Source: Rhodospirillaceae bacterium (GTDB taxonomy: Bacteria > Pseudomonadota > Alphaproteobacteria > Rhodospirillales > UBA2165). Taken from it: a stretch of DNA of 52,669 nucleotides. The notes below the pieces were generated by a model, which was not told the DNA's origin, made no database searches, and saw only the letters and a list, made by a program, of their open reading frames with translations. The stretch lies in NCBI GenBank assembly GCA_947467145.1, contig CANIGJ010000029.1, positions 1-52,669 of the forward strand, written 5' to 3'. Positions within the stretch are counted from its first letter, which is position 1, and the number at the start of each line of letters is the position of its first letter. The position numbers and the translations under genes were made by a program. Positions 1 through 8,773 of this stretch are shown in pieces.

Positions 1-83
1 CGGCGACAGATATCGGACGTAACGCCAACGTAAAGAATGCCGTTCGGCTTGTTGGTGACAATATAGACCCAACCACCCTGCAT
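1..83 (-). CDS. GIY-YIG nuclease-domain protein, N-terminal fragment
   Basis: Reading the minus strand from an ATG at 83 gives 27 codons that run off the left edge of the window. The fragment shows both halves of the GIY-YIG signature in its small, stand-alone form: VYIVTN near residues 6-11 and LYVGVTS near residues 17-23. Proteins of this type (YhbQ/UPF0213-like, usually about 90-100 residues) are common in alphaproteobacteria; their role is poorly known and nuclease activity is inferred from the domain only. The catalytic Arg and Glu would lie outside the window. A strong palindrome at 104-126 lies just upstream of the start. Confidence 0.8.
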   Translation of the reverse strand, partial: MQGGWVYIVTNKPNGILYVGVTSDICR

Positions 84-103
84 GGATCGAAACCCATCCG
101 TGG

Positions 104-126
104 ATGGCCGGAACAAGTCCGGCCAT
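104..126. repeat. Perfect 9-bp palindrome with 5-base loop
   Basis: ATGGCCGGA, loop ACAAG, TCCGGCCAT forms a perfect 9-bp stem between the 5' end of the GIY-YIG gene and the 3' end of the next gene. Sequences of this type (CCGG-A/CAAG-CCGG cores followed by ATGACG) are dispersed intergenic palindromes in many alphaproteobacterial genomes. I find only this copy in the window. It is not followed by a T-run, so it is more like a REP-type element than an intrinsic terminator. Confidence 0.55.
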
Positions 127-145
127 GACGAGCTATTTTACTATT

Positions 146-418
146 CTATTTTACGGCTCCGTATCGCAACACGAAGAATCCCGCGACCCAGCCGAGGATA
201 AAACCGAGCGCCCAGGCGGTGGCGCCCATCAACAGCGCGATTTTCCATTCCGGGCCGGAATAGCTGACGAAGGGAAAGGCGATGACGATCACGACCAGGA
301 ACGATGCAGCGACACGACGCGCCCACAACAGCGGCGTGGTGAGTTTGCCGCGCGGACTGATCAGCCAGAAGATCGCCAAGGCGGCCGCGAATTTAATCAG
401 GACAGGAAACAAAAACAC
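146..418 (-). CDS. Small three-span membrane protein, function unknown
   Basis: A 90-residue protein with three hydrophobic segments at about residues 3-20, 37-52 and 60-84, separated by short basic loops (PRGK, ARR). There is no signal peptide cleavage motif and no recognisable catalytic motif. I do not recognise the family. Composition is that of a genuine inner-membrane protein rather than an antisense artefact, since hydrophobic residues cluster in helix-length blocks. It lies between the GIY-YIG gene and the entericidin gene, transcribed away from the latter. The overlapping frames on both strands look like shadows. Confidence 0.6.
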   Translation of the reverse strand: MFLFPVLIKFAAALAIFWLISPRGKLTTPLLWARRVAASFLVVIVIAFPFVSYSGPEWKIALLMGATAWALGFILGWVAGFFVLRYGAVK

Positions 419-566
419 GATCGGTCACCGCACATGAAGAGTTTGCCGGGTCGCATTTTTGCCCGACCGGGCCTTTTTATTGACACGCACAACGGCGTGA
501 GGGGCGTCTAACCTGCCAACACTATGACGGCAGACGAAAAACGAAAACGCCCATTAGGAGATCGTC

Positions 567-731
567 ATGAATAAATCCCGCATCGCCACCGCCCTGCTCG
601 CCCTCACCGTTGCCGCTTCGCTCGCCGCTTGTGGCGACACCTGGCGCGGCGCCAAGCAAGACACCGGCGAAAACTTGAACAAGACTGGTGAAGCGATCGA
701 CCGCGCCGGCGACCGCGTTAAGCCAAACTAA
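567..731 (+). CDS. Entericidin EcnA/EcnB family small lipoprotein
   Basis: A 54-residue lipoprotein. Residues 1-21 form a signal peptide with a basic n-region (MNKSR) and a lipobox LAAC ending at Cys22, which would be lipidated and anchor the protein. The mature part is short, charged and rich in Asn, Lys and Asp, with the D-T-G-E-N and G-x-A-I-D-R motifs of the entericidin family. The ATG is preceded by TAGGAG six bases upstream (555-560). Entericidins are small cell-envelope lipoproteins first described as an antidote/toxin pair in Escherichia coli; alphaproteobacteria usually carry single copies of uncertain role. A terminator follows at 786. No partner gene is seen. Confidence 0.85.
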   Translation: MNKSRIATALLALTVAASLAACGDTWRGAKQDTGENLNKTGEAIDRAGDRVKPN

Positions 732-785
732 ATAAAAAGCCGCCATTAAAAACCGTGGGCCACAAACGGTTCACGGCTTGAAGAA

Positions 786-813
786 AGCGGTCCGGCAACG
801 GGCCGCTTTTTTA
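786..813. terminator. Intrinsic terminator between entericidin and MoaB-family genes
   Basis: Stem AGCGGTCC (786-793), loop GGCAAC, GGGCCGCT (800-807) with one G-U pair, followed by a run of six T on the plus strand. It ends plus-strand transcription from the entericidin gene. The minus strand also has a short T-rich stretch after the hairpin, so it may serve the convergent MoaB-family gene too, whose stop codon lies at 811-813. Confidence 0.75.
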
Positions 814-1362
814 TTTCTCCATCAACCGCGGCATCAGCTCGACGAAGTTGCACGGCTTGAAGCGATAATCGAGCTGGTGGACGAGGATATCGTCCCACGC
901 ATCGCGGCAGGCCGACGGGCTGCCCGGTAGCGCGAACAGATAGGTCCCGCCCGCGACGCCGGCGGTCGCGCGGCTCTGGATCGTCGAGGTGCCGATCTTC
1001 TCGTAAGACAGCATACGGAACAGCTCGCCGAAGCCCGGGATCTCTTTTTCATAGACGCTGGCGAAAGCTTCGGGCGTGACGTCGCGGCCCGTGACACCGG
1101 TACCGCCGGTCGCCAACACGACGTCGATGTTCTTGTCGGCGATCCAGGCTTTGAGTTGCGCGACGATGGCGGCTTGATCGTCCTTCACGATGGCGCGCGC
1201 CGCCAGCACGTGGCCCGCACCATCCAGACGATGGGCGAGCGTATCGCCCGACTTGTCGTCGGCCGCAGTGCGCGTATCCGAGACGGTCAGGATGGCGATA
1301 TTGACGGGAAGGAAAGCGCGTTCCGCAGCAGCAGGTGCTGGTTTATTTTCTGACGCGTTCAT
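811..1362 (-). CDS. moaB: MoaB/MogA-family molybdopterin adenylyltransferase
   Basis: A 183-residue protein of the MoCF-biosynthesis fold, which in MogA/MoaB proteins adenylates molybdopterin before molybdenum insertion. The family motif [14 protein letters not shown] lies at residues 86-99 and the second conserved stretch [13 protein letters not shown] at 145-157; SGDTLAHRL near residue 38 is also typical. I place the start at the ATG at 1362. A longer frame reaches 1500, but those extra 46 codons are low-complexity and lie inside the transglycosylase gene. The start overlaps the end of the upstream transglycosylase gene by 20 bases, so the two are probably co-transcribed. A molybdenum hydroxylase large subunit at 43-45 kb is one possible beneficiary of the cofactor. 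Confidence 0.9.
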   Translation of the reverse strand: MNASENKPAPAAAERAFLPVNIAILTVSDTRTAADDKSGDTLAHRLDGAGHVLAARAIVKDDQAAIVAQLKAWIADKNIDVVLATGGTGVTGRDVTPEAFASVYEKEIPGFGELFRMLSYEKIGTSTIQSRATAGVAGGTYLFALPGSPSACRDAWDDILVHQLDYRFKPCNFVELMPRLMEK

Positions 1363-3430
1363 CCTGGGCGACCTCAACCTTGTCCGACTTGTCGGCAACG
1401 TAGACCGGCCACTTGCCGCTCGCAACTGAATCGAGCGAATTGGTCGGCTGGTTGAAGCGCTGGCGATAGACCCAATAATTGGCGAGCACGCGTTCGACAA
1501 AGTTGCGCGTTTCCGGCGACGGTACGCTTTCGATGAACAGCAGTGGATCGTCGTGATGCTTCACCGACTTCATCCACTTGCCAAGATTGCCCGGCCCGGC
1601 ATTCCACGCGACCACCATGCGGAACAGATCGCCGCCGACGGCATTGTCCTTCATCAAGATGTCGATATAGCGCTGGCCGAGCATGAGGTTCACCTCGGGC
1701 TCGTACAGACGATTGCGTGTATCGGCCGCCAGCTTGCCGTCGCGCGCGATGAAAGACGCGGTATCGGGCATGATCTGCATCAGGCCGCGCGCCCCTGCCG
1801 GCGAACGCGCCTGCGGATTAAAGCCCGATTCCTGACGCACCAAGGCCAGCACCAATTCACGGTCGACCATCTCGCCCGCCGTGGTGAGCTGCGGTGCCGG
1901 ATACGCCGTCGTATCGGCGATGGGCGCTCCGTTGCGCGCCAGCATGTTGCCCAGCCGCATGGCGAGCGACGGCATCTGCGAACGTTCCGCCAGCGCCAGC
2001 ATCGCCTCGGTCAAGCTGCGTGAGCCCTTGGGCTGCAGGATGCGCAGTTCGCGTTCGGCGCGTTCCTCCAAGCCGATCTGCAGCAAGAGCACCGCGCGCT
2101 TGCCGCCCGGCGCCTCCGCCAGTTCGGCGAGCGCGGCCTTATCCAACGGCGGCGGCGACCAGTCGAAGTTCGGATCCTGATTGAGCAGACGGCGCGCCAG
2201 CAACCCGTAGAAGGTGCGCGGGCTTTGCCCCGCCAGCTCCATCATGCGGGTGAAATCCTTATGGTGGCGCATGCGCACATGCGAGCGCCCGGCCCAGAAC
2301 GCGCCGGCCGATTGCAGCCAGCGCGACGAATATTCCGATTTGGCGACCTGTTCGAAATGGAAGGCGGCCTGTTCGAGCTTGCCCATGCGCCAATAGGCGA
2401 GGCCCGTCGTCCAATGGATCTCGGGGATATATTTGCCTGAGCGCTTGGTCGCCTGTTCGCCCCAGAACACCGCCTGGTCGTCCTGGCCGACAGCGTAATA
2501 GCCCTGCGCGAGACGGCCCGACTGACGATCGTATTCGACCGGCGGCAACAGCCCACGCGCCTTATCCTCGGTCAGGATCTTGCGGAACTCGGCCTGCGTA
2601 CCCTTGCGCAAGGTCAGATCGAGCTTGGCGATCAGCTTGTCGTATTCCTTCTGATCGGCCGGGCTGAATTTCGTCGGCACGACATAGGTCTTGGATTCGA
2701 ACGCTTGGCGATCGTAGGCCTGGACGTTGATGCCCATCGCCTGGGTCACCTGCACATCGGGCACGGTCGGCACCGGCGGGCTCTTGGCCTTCACGGGCTT
2801 ACGCTTGAGCGCCAGGTCGTGGATGCGGCGGGCGTCCGGATGATCGCTGTAATCGGCGAGCCAGTCCTTCAGCTCATCGTAGCTGACCTTGTATTGCGGA
2901 TGCAGGAAACGGTGCGCCAGCACGTGGCCCATGAGGGCGCGGTCGCGCAGCTTGGCGACGATATCGTCCGCACCCTTGAAGTCGGCGTTTTCCTGCAACT
3001 GGAAGATGACGCGGTAACGCGCGACATCGGCTTCCTCGAGCAGGATCGGGAAGGCCTCGGCCCATTCGGCCGACTTGGCGAGCGGCGTGAGGACGGCGAC
3101 GTCGATGCCGACCCGTTCGGTGGCGGGACGGCCCGACGCGGTCTCGAATTTCTCGGGCTTGGCGGCCTTGGGCTTATCGGCTTTGCCGGCGTTCTGAGCC
3201 GGGGTCGTTTTGTCGGTCTTTTGGGGCGCTTTCTTAGCCGCGGCGGCCTCGGCCTTAGCTTGGGTCTGCGCCTGTTCCTTGGCGGACGCCTGGGCGGCGG
3301 CCTTACCCTTGCCCTTGGCCTGGGCGACGGCGTCCTGGGCGGCGGCATCGTCGGCCTTGGGGGCCTTCGCCGCCGGGACCGATTGCGACCAGGCAGTCGT
3401 ACTCACCAGCGGCATCGCGGCCGACGCCAT
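1343..3430 (-). CDS. slt: Soluble lytic murein transglycosylase (Slt family)
   Basis: This enzyme cleaves the MurNAc-GlcNAc bond of peptidoglycan in the periplasm to give anhydromuropeptides. The C-terminal SLT domain is clear: catalytic Glu near residue 534 in RQESGFNP, then GLMQIMP about 16 residues on, and AWNAGPGN near 608. Residues 20-100 are a low-complexity Ala/Lys/Gln-rich linker, followed by a helical superhelix of the Slt70 type. The first ATG (3430) falls in the middle of what looks like a signal peptide: upstream codons in frame read RARLVAYLLTTL and continue into [17 protein letters not shown]. No ordinary start codon lies in that upstream stretch before an in-frame stop (see findings). 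The stop overlaps the MoaB-family start. Confidence 0.9.
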   Translation of the reverse strand: MASAAMPLVSTTAWSQSVPAAKAPKADDAAAQDAVAQAKGKGKAAAQASAKEQAQTQAKAEAAAAKKAPQKTDKTTPAQNAGKADKPKAAKPEKFETASGRPATERVGIDVAVLTPLAKSAEWAEAFPILLEEADVARYRVIFQLQENADFKGADDIVAKLRDRALMGHVLAHRFLHPQYKVSYDELKDWLADYSDHPDARRIHDLALKRKPVKAKSPPVPTVPDVQVTQAMGINVQAYDRQAFESKTYVVPTKFSPADQKEYDKLIAKLDLTLRKGTQAEFRKILTEDKARGLLPPVEYDRQSGRLAQGYYAVGQDDQAVFWGEQATKRSGKYIPEIHWTTGLAYWRMGKLEQAAFHFEQVAKSEYSSRWLQSAGAFWAGRSHVRMRHHKDFTRMMELAGQSPRTFYGLLARRLLNQDPNFDWSPPPLDKAALAELAEAPGGKRAVLLLQIGLEERAERELRILQPKGSRSLTEAMLALAERSQMPSLAMRLGNMLARNGAPIADTTAYPAPQLTTAGEMVDRELVLALVRQESGFNPQARSPAGARGLMQIMPDTASFIARDGKLAADTRNRLYEPEVNLMLGQRYIDILMKDNAVGGDLFRMVVAWNAGPGNLGKWMKSVKHHDDPLLFIESVPSPETRNFVERVLANYWVYRQRFNQPTNSLDSVASGKWPVYVADKSDKVEVAQDERVRK

Positions 3431-3728
3431 CAGCGTCGTCAGCAGATACGCAACGAGCCTCGCTCGTGAGTGGGTAGACCGTGTATTTATTGCGACCCCC
3501 GCGGCCCCGTCATCCCGACGTGCGGCCTTCGTTTCAATCTCACATCCTCACTAATGGATGCGGCGAACTGGGCTCAGTAGCCCCTACAGATTGATCTGAC
3601 CCTACTTAAAAGGCGTTTAACAGGCAACTTAAAACGGCCTATTTATTAGTTAGTTATAATATATAGGCGCACAGCCCGACATCGAGCAGATAGTCCTACC
3701 CCATGGAATTTCAATAACTTAGCGGAAT
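3431..3728. other. AT-rich intergenic region upstream of slt
   Basis: About 300 bases without a convincing gene, markedly richer in A and T between 3600 and 3670 than its surroundings. It contains a short hairpin GGGCT-CAGT-AGCCC at 3570-3583 and TATAAT-like strings at 3655-3665. Both flanking genes are on the minus strand, so a promoter for slt is expected here, but I cannot fix a -35/-10 pair with confidence. The first 90 bases probably include the missing 5' end of the slt signal peptide. Confidence 0.4.
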
Positions 3729-4553
3729 CTACGTACGCTGAATGCGGTCACGGATGGCCAGCAGGTCGCGCCAGGCCTCGCGCTTGTGCGCCGGCGAGCG
3801 CAATAGATACGCCGGATGGAACAGCGCGATGGCGTCGATCGGGGCGGCCAGGCGCGGCGCCGAATAGGGGTGCCATTGGCCCCTTAGCCGCGTGATGCCT
3901 TCGGCGCGCCCGAGCAAGGTCTTGGCCGAGGGACCGCCGAGCGCCACCAGAACATCAGGCTGCACCAGTTCGATATGACGCTCGAGGAACGGCAGACAGG
4001 CGGCGATCTCGTTGGTCGTCGGGTTGCGGTTGCCGGGCGGACGCCAGAACACGATGTTGGTGATGTAGAACGCCTTGGTGACATCCTCGGCGTGGCGGTC
4101 GAGGCCGATGGCGGCCAGCATCTTATCCAGCAACTGGCCCGACACGCCGACGAACGGCTTGCCCTGACGGTCTTCGTCGGCGCCCGGCGCCTCGCCCACG
4201 AACATGATGCGCGCGGCCGGGTTGCCGTCGGCGAAGACCGTATTGGTGGCGGTCTTTTTGAGCGGGCATTCCTCGAAGGCTGCAATGGCGGCTTGCAGTT
4301 CCTCAAGATTATTGGCAGCGGCGGCCAAGCGGCTCGCGGTCTGCACGGCATGTTCGGGCGCCGCCAGCGGGATTGGCCCGCCTGGCGCCGGGGTCCGTGC
4401 CACAGCGGGTGCTGCAACAGCCAGGGCTTTGGCCTGCTCGACGGAGGCAACGAACCGGTCGACCGGCTCCTCGCCGATCGCCTCGTCGATGCCGGCCTCA
4501 GCCTGCCAGAGCAGGGCCGCGCGCAGGGCATCTAAATCCGTCGTGCCTTCCAT
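3729..4553 (-). CDS. Family 4-type uracil-DNA glycosylase
   Basis: A 274-residue protein that should remove uracil from DNA to start base-excision repair. Family motifs are [19 protein letters not shown] in mid-protein (GEAPG water-activating loop and the GxPF uracil pocket), [11 protein letters not shown], and the C-terminal HPAYLLRSP loop. Residues 1-85 are an Ala/Pro-rich extension. Archetypal family 4 enzymes hold a [4Fe-4S] cluster with four cysteines; only two cysteines (ECPLKK and AACLPF) are present in the whole protein, so a cluster is unlikely. The KRRIH loop of the UdgX subgroup is absent. Divergent from the ETF-QO gene with 59 bases between the start codons. Confidence 0.88.
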   Translation of the reverse strand: MEGTTDLDALRAALLWQAEAGIDEAIGEEPVDRFVASVEQAKALAVAAPAVARTPAPGGPIPLAAPEHAVQTASRLAAAANNLEELQAAIAAFEECPLKKTATNTVFADGNPAARIMFVGEAPGADEDRQGKPFVGVSGQLLDKMLAAIGLDRHAEDVTKAFYITNIVFWRPPGNRNPTTNEIAACLPFLERHIELVQPDVLVALGGPSAKTLLGRAEGITRLRGQWHPYSAPRLAAPIDAIALFHPAYLLRSPAHKREAWRDLLAIRDRIQRT

Positions 4554-4612
4554 ATCAGGTTCCCTGACAAACGTCCTAGCGGAGCGCCGTCTCCCCTGTT
4601 ATATCGCGAACC

Positions 4613-6247
4613 ATGGACAGGGAAAGCATGACCTACGACGTCGTTATCGTCGGGGGCGGACCGTCGGGCCTCGCGGCCGCGATCCGTTTGAAACAATTGG
4701 CCAATGAATCGGGTCGCGAGATCGGCGTCTGCGTCATCGAAAAAGGCTCCGAGATCGGCGCGCATATAATGTCGGGCGCGGTGTTCGAGCCGCGCGCGCT
4801 GAACGAGTTGATTCCAGACTGGAAAGACAAGGGGGCCCCACTCAATACCCCGGCCGGCGACGACAGCTTCCTGTTCCTCACCGAAACCAAATCGATCCGC
4901 CTGCCAACGCCGCCGCAGATGCACAATCACGGCAACTACGTCATCAGCCTCGGCAACCTGTGCCGTTGGCTCGCCACCCAAGCCGAAGAACTGGGCATCG
5001 AGATCTATCCCGGCTTCGCGGCCGCCGAGATTCTGTACGACGAATCGGGGCGCGTGCTCGGCGTCGCCACCGGCAATATGGGCGTCGGCAAGGACGGCGA
5101 ACCGACGGCCGAGTTCCAGCCCGGCGTCGAGTTGCGCGCGACCTACACCTTGTTCGCCGAAGGCTGTCGCGGCTCGCTTACCAAAACTTTGCTCAAGCGT
5201 TTTGAGCTGACCAAGGAAGCCGATCCGCAGACCTACGGTATCGGCATCAAGGAATTGTGGGAGGTCAAACCGGAGAACCACAAAGCGGGCAAGGTGACCC
5301 ACACCGCCGGCTGGCCGATGGATAGCAAAACCTACGGCGGCTCGTTCCTCTATCACCTGGAGGACAACCAAGTCGTCGTCGGTTTTGTCATCGGGCTCGA
5401 TTACGAGAATCCGTACCTGAATCCGTTCGAGGAATTGCAGCGCTTCAAGACGCATCCGGCGATCCGGGGCACGTTCGAGGGCGGACGGCGCATCGCCTAC
5501 GGCGCGCGCGCCATCGTCGAAGGCGGCTACCAGTCGATCCCGAAGCTCACCTTCCCGGGCGGCGCACTCATCGGCGATGCGGCGGGCTTTCTCAACGTGC
5601 CCAAGATCAAGGGTTCGCACACCGCGATGAAGTCGGGCATGACGGCGGCCGAAGCGGTGTTCGACGCACTGGCGCAAGAGACACCGCCCGCCGAAGTGAC
5701 CGCGTATCCCGAACGGCTGAAAAAGACCTGGCTGTGGGATGAGCTGTTCACCGCGCGCAACATCCGCCCGTCGTTCCATTGGGGCTTCTTGGGGGGCTTC
5801 CTCTATTCGGCGATCGATACGTTCTTCCTGCGCGGCCGGGCACCCTGGACCTTGCATCATCGCCGGCCCGATCACGCGGCGCTCAAGCCCGCCAAGGATT
5901 GCACGCCGATCAGCTATCCGAAGCCGGACGGCAAGTTGACCTTCGACCGTCTGTCGTCGGTGTTCATTTCGAACACCAATCACGAAGAAAACCAGCCGGC
6001 GCATCTGACCTTGAAGAATGCGAGCGTGCCGGTGAACGTGAACCTCGCGGTCTTCGACGGGCCGGAAGCACGCTTCTGCCCGGCGAGTGTTTATGAATTT
6101 GTCGAGGCTGAGGGCGGCGCAAAGCGTCTGCAGATCAATGCGCAGAATTGCGTGCATTGCAAAACCTGCGACATCAAGGACCCGACCCAGAACATCAACT
6201 GGGTGGTGCCCGAGGGCGGCGGCGGCCCCAATTATCCGAATATGTAG
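4613..6247 (+). CDS. Electron transfer flavoprotein-ubiquinone oxidoreductase
   Basis: ETF-QO passes electrons from reduced ETF, loaded by acyl-CoA and other dehydrogenases, to ubiquinone at the inner membrane. The FAD-binding [14 protein letters not shown] lies at residues 9-22, and a second FAD motif [15 protein letters not shown] near residue 317. The C-terminal ferredoxin-like domain carries [12 protein letters not shown] for the [4Fe-4S] cluster and ends in [11 protein letters not shown]. At 544 residues the length is normal. I use the ATG at 4613 because an N-terminal MxREsM before the nucleotide-binding strand is common in this family; the ATG at 4628 has the better ribosome-binding site (AGGGA) and is the alternative. 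A degenerate copy of its last codons follows at 6287. Confidence 0.95.
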   Translation: MDRESMTYDVVIVGGGPSGLAAAIRLKQLANESGREIGVCVIEKGSEIGAHIMSGAVFEPRALNELIPDWKDKGAPLNTPAGDDSFLFLTETKSIRLPTPPQMHNHGNYVISLGNLCRWLATQAEELGIEIYPGFAAAEILYDESGRVLGVATGNMGVGKDGEPTAEFQPGVELRATYTLFAEGCRGSLTKTLLKRFELTKEADPQTYGIGIKELWEVKPENHKAGKVTHTAGWPMDSKTYGGSFLYHLEDNQVVVGFVIGLDYENPYLNPFEELQRFKTHPAIRGTFEGGRRIAYGARAIVEGGYQSIPKLTFPGGALIGDAAGFLNVPKIKGSHTAMKSGMTAAEAVFDALAQETPPAEVTAYPERLKKTWLWDELFTARNIRPSFHWGFLGGFLYSAIDTFFLRGRAPWTLHHRRPDHAALKPAKDCTPISYPKPDGKLTFDRLSSVFISNTNHEENQPAHLTLKNASVPVNVNLAVFDGPEARFCPASVYEFVEAEGGAKRLQINAQNCVHCKTCDIKDPTQNINWVVPEGGGGPNYPNM

Positions 6248-6286
6248 TCGCGATATTGCGACGCCGCCCTCATCATTTTTTTTTAA

Positions 6287-6324
6287 GAGGGGGCGGCGGC
6301 GGCCCGAACTATCCGAATATGTGA
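6287..6324 (+). repeat. Duplicated 3' tail of the ETF-QO gene
   Basis: The final 36 bases of the ETF-QO gene (6212-6247), coding [11 protein letters not shown] and stop, recur 75 bases downstream with synonymous changes (CCG for CCC, AAC for AAT) and a different stop (TGA for TAG). Two extra G residues follow the GAG. The copy is preceded by eight or nine T and lies 7 bases before the convergent Nudix gene's stop. It has no start codon of its own and is not counted as a gene. Confidence 0.8.
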
Positions 6325-6330
6325 GGCGGG

Positions 6331-6825
6331 CTAAGCCCGGCGCTTAACGCGCGCCGTAGCCCGCGGGGCTGTCGCGCGCGCGTGCGTTTTATGCGCAGGG
6401 TCGAACGCCAGGATGATCTGCTTGAGATCGTCCTCGTTCACGGCCGCCGCGGCATCCGCCAGCGCGAACCATTGCAGCTTGCGCTGATCCTGTTCGCGCC
6501 ACTGTGCGAGCTGGCCGGTGACCTTGAGCGCAAAAACGTCGACCGAGCAGAACTGTACGCCCGACCCGATCTGCTTTTCGTAATGGTAGGCGCCGAGCGG
6601 ACGCGTATCGAGCGCGCCCTCGATCCCGGCTTCCTCCACCGCCTCGCGCTTGGCGGCGGCGCGCGCGGTTTCATTTGGCTCCAAGGTGCCCTTGGGCAGA
6701 ACCCAGCGCCGCGTGCCGAGCGAAGTGATCAGCATGACCTCGATCCCCCGGCCTTTACGCCACGGCAAGGCGGCGGCCTGATACAGGATCGACGGACGAT
6801 GCAGAGATTTTTTGCTGAGGTTCAT
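6331..6825 (-). CDS. Nudix hydrolase, diphosphoinositol-polyphosphate hydrolase-like
   Basis: A 164-residue Nudix protein. The Nudix box begins with the Gly of PKGTLEPNE and continues to REAVEEAGIEG, matching GX5EX7REUXEEXGU, and is preceded by the strand GTRRWVLPKG typical of the DIPP/DdpN-like branch, which hydrolyses a range of nucleoside or polyphosphate substrates. The C-terminus is basic and Ala/Thr-rich (KTHARATAPRATARVKRRA). I place the start at the ATG at 6825, since the 25 codons further upstream in the same frame have no family similarity and overlap the phosphate transporter gene. The substrate is unknown. Downstream of pit on the same strand. Confidence 0.85.
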   Translation of the reverse strand: MNLSKKSLHRPSILYQAAALPWRKGRGIEVMLITSLGTRRWVLPKGTLEPNETARAAAKREAVEEAGIEGALDTRPLGAYHYEKQIGSGVQFCSVDVFALKVTGQLAQWREQDQRKLQWFALADAAAAVNEDDLKQIILAFDPAHKTHARATAPRATARVKRRA

Positions 6826-6859
6826 ATTACGGTTGCTACTCGATCTGCGGCCAAGCCTG

Positions 6860-7864
6860 CTAGTGGGCCAAATACTGAGCGAGATAGTAGAAGCACGCAC
6901 CGATCACGGCCGAAGCCGGCATCGTCAGAAACCACGCGGTAACGATACTCCTGGCGATGTTCCAGCGCACCGCCGAAATGCGTTTGGCGGCGCCGACCCC
7001 GACGATCGCCCCGGTGATCGTGTGGGTGGTCGACACCGGAATACCGAAATGAGTCGCCACAAACAGCATGATCGCGCCACCCGTCTCCGCACAGCAGCCC
7101 TGCATCGGGCTGAGACGGGTGATTTTGGACCCCATTGTATGAACAATTCGCCAACCGCCGCAGAGCGTGCCCAGACCCATGGCCAACTGGCAGGTGATAA
7201 CCACCCAGAACGGCACATGGAAGCCTTCGGGCATCTGGCCCTGGGAATAGAGCAGCACCGCGATGATCCCCATGGTCTTTTGGGCGTCATTGCCGCCGTG
7301 GCCCAGCGAGTAGAACGAGGCCGAGACGAATTGCAGCGAGCGGAACACCTTGTCGACCGACGCCGGACGCATGCGCACGAAGACCCATGAGACGATCAGC
7401 ATCAGGGTGAGCGCCAGGATGAAGCCGATGGTCGGCGAGGCGAAGATCGCGACCACGGTCTTGGTGATCCCGGAATAAACCAGTGACGACATGCCCGCAT
7501 GGGCCACGCCGGCGCCAATCAGGCCGCCGATCAGCGCGTGCGAGCTGGATGACGGAATACCAAGCAGCCAGGTCACCACGTTCCACACGATAGCGCCCAT
7601 GAGGGCGCCGAAAATGACGAGGGGCGTGATCACGTCGGGATGAACGATGCCCGATCCAACGGTGTTGGCGACGTGCAGCCCGAACACCATGAAGGCGATG
7701 AAATTGAAAAAGGCCGCCCAGGCAACCGCATATTGCGGCTTCAGCACCCGCGTCGAGACGATGGTGGCGATGGAATTCGCCGCATCGTGCAATCCGTTCA
7801 GGAAATCGAACGCGAGTGCCACGAAGATCAGGAAATAAAGATAATGTAGCGGAATGATCTCCAC
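6860..7864 (-). CDS. pit: PiT-family low-affinity inorganic phosphate transporter
   Basis: A 334-residue, multi-span inner-membrane protein of the PiT family, which moves phosphate (as neutral metal phosphate) by proton symport. Each half carries the family signature: FLNGLHDAANSIATIVSTRVL near residue 21 and GHGGNDAQKTMGII near residue 193. The GIPSSSSHALIGGLIGAG and GIPVSTTHTITGAIVGVG loops are the matching half-repeat elements. The start is a GTG at 7864, 14 bases after the stop of the DUF47 gene. The DUF47-pit pair is a conserved phosphate-uptake unit, and DUF47 proteins are thought to modulate the transporter. Confidence 0.93.
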   Translation of the reverse strand: MEIIPLHYLYFLIFVALAFDFLNGLHDAANSIATIVSTRVLKPQYAVAWAAFFNFIAFMVFGLHVANTVGSGIVHPDVITPLVIFGALMGAIVWNVVTWLLGIPSSSSHALIGGLIGAGVAHAGMSSLVYSGITKTVVAIFASPTIGFILALTLMLIVSWVFVRMRPASVDKVFRSLQFVSASFYSLGHGGNDAQKTMGIIAVLLYSQGQMPEGFHVPFWVVITCQLAMGLGTLCGGWRIVHTMGSKITRLSPMQGCCAETGGAIMLFVATHFGIPVSTTHTITGAIVGVGAAKRISAVRWNIARSIVTAWFLTMPASAVIGACFYYLAQYLAH

Positions 7865-7878
7865 AGTCGGATGCCCGC

Positions 7879-8523
7879 CTAAAGGTGTTCAATCACGATG
7901 CTGTTCACACGCTCGGCGACGTCCTCGATCCGGTCGACGATCTTTTCCAGATGGTCGTAGATCTCGGCGCCGACGATATAGGCCATCGGCGTATCGTTGC
8001 GATGGGCGAGGTAGAGGGACTTGAGCCCGTGGTCATACAGATCGTCGACGGCCTCCTCGAGCTGGGTGATCTTGGCGCTCATCGCCATCATCTGGCTCGA
8101 TTTCTTTTTCATATCGCGCAGCGCCAGGATCAACTCGCAGGTGATCTCGGACGCGCTCACGATCTTTTCGGTGATCGCGCGCATGGGCTCTTCGAATTCC
8201 GTCACCTCGAACAGCGAGATCGCCTTCACCGTCTGCTTCATCTGATCGATGGCGTCATCCATGGTCACGGTCAGATCCTGGATGTCGCTGCGGTCGAACG
8301 GCGTGATGAAGGTGCGGCGTACCGCCAGCATGACCTCGTGCGTCACCTCGTCGGCGTCGGCCTCCAGCTTGTTGATCCGACGCGAGCGGTCCGCAATGTC
8401 GGCCCCCTGGCGGAACAGCTCGCGCAGCTCGGCCGAACTTTCGACCAGGATGCGGGCATGCTGTTCGAAATAATCGAAGAATTTCTCTTCACGCGGCATC
8501 AATGCCGCAAACCAACCGAACAT
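7879..8523 (-). CDS. DUF47 / PhoU-like Pit accessory protein
   Basis: A 214-residue, all-helical, charged protein of the DUF47 family, structurally related to PhoU. Helical segments with the motifs EADADEVTHEV, DRSDIQDLTVTMDDAIDQM and the C-terminal KIVDRIEDVAERVNSIVIEH are typical metal-binding E/DxxxD elements. It begins at ATG 8523 behind a strong AGGAGG. The downstream neighbour is the PiT phosphate transporter, its usual partner; the protein is inferred to be cytoplasmic and to regulate or stabilise the transporter. The precise activity is not established for the family. Confidence 0.9.
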   Translation of the reverse strand: MFGWFAALMPREEKFFDYFEQHARILVESSAELRELFRQGADIADRSRRINKLEADADEVTHEVMLAVRRTFITPFDRSDIQDLTVTMDDAIDQMKQTVKAISLFEVTEFEEPMRAITEKIVSASEITCELILALRDMKKKSSQMMAMSAKITQLEEAVDDLYDHGLKSLYLAHRNDTPMAYIVGAEIYDHLEKIVDRIEDVAERVNSIVIEHL

Positions 8524-8773
8524 GAGACCTCCTGGCGGCTCGCGATCGCCTCTTTGACGTTGGGGGACGTCTATACGGGTCTTTTACCCCGTGCCATCTC
8601 CGGATGCCACATTCCGGCCACAGACCGGATCCAGGCTCAACCGGCGGTCCGCAGCGGCGGTGCTGGCGAATCGGCCGCCCACCGGGCCGGTTTGAGCAAA
8701 TCGGCAGTCAGGGCTAGAGTGGAGCCCCCCGGCCAAACTTATTCATTTTTTGGCCCGTTTTTCGGAGATTTCG
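8524..8773. other. Divergent intergenic region between DUF47-pit and the TPR gene
   Basis: About 250 bases between divergently read genes. It contains a small hairpin ACGGGT-CTTTT-ACCCCGT around 8575-8597 and several CCGG-containing inverted pieces, but I cannot name a promoter. The last 24 bases are open in frame with the TPR gene from a TTG at 8750, which I regard as upstream leader. Confidence 0.3.

Noticed and set aside
522..746. A 74-codon minus-strand frame across the entericidin gene
   Set aside because: The plus-strand reading has a ribosome-binding site, a signal peptide and a lipobox; the antisense frame is its shadow.
2705..3469. A Gly/Leu-rich 254-codon frame antisense to the slt linker
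   Set aside because: It mirrors the low-complexity Ala/Lys linker of slt; no family match and no independent start signals.
6087..6347. 86-codon plus-strand frame over the ETF-QO tail and its copy
   Set aside because: It is in a different frame from the ETF-QO gene, is Arg-rich and arises only from the GC-rich tail; the interesting feature is the duplicated tail itself.
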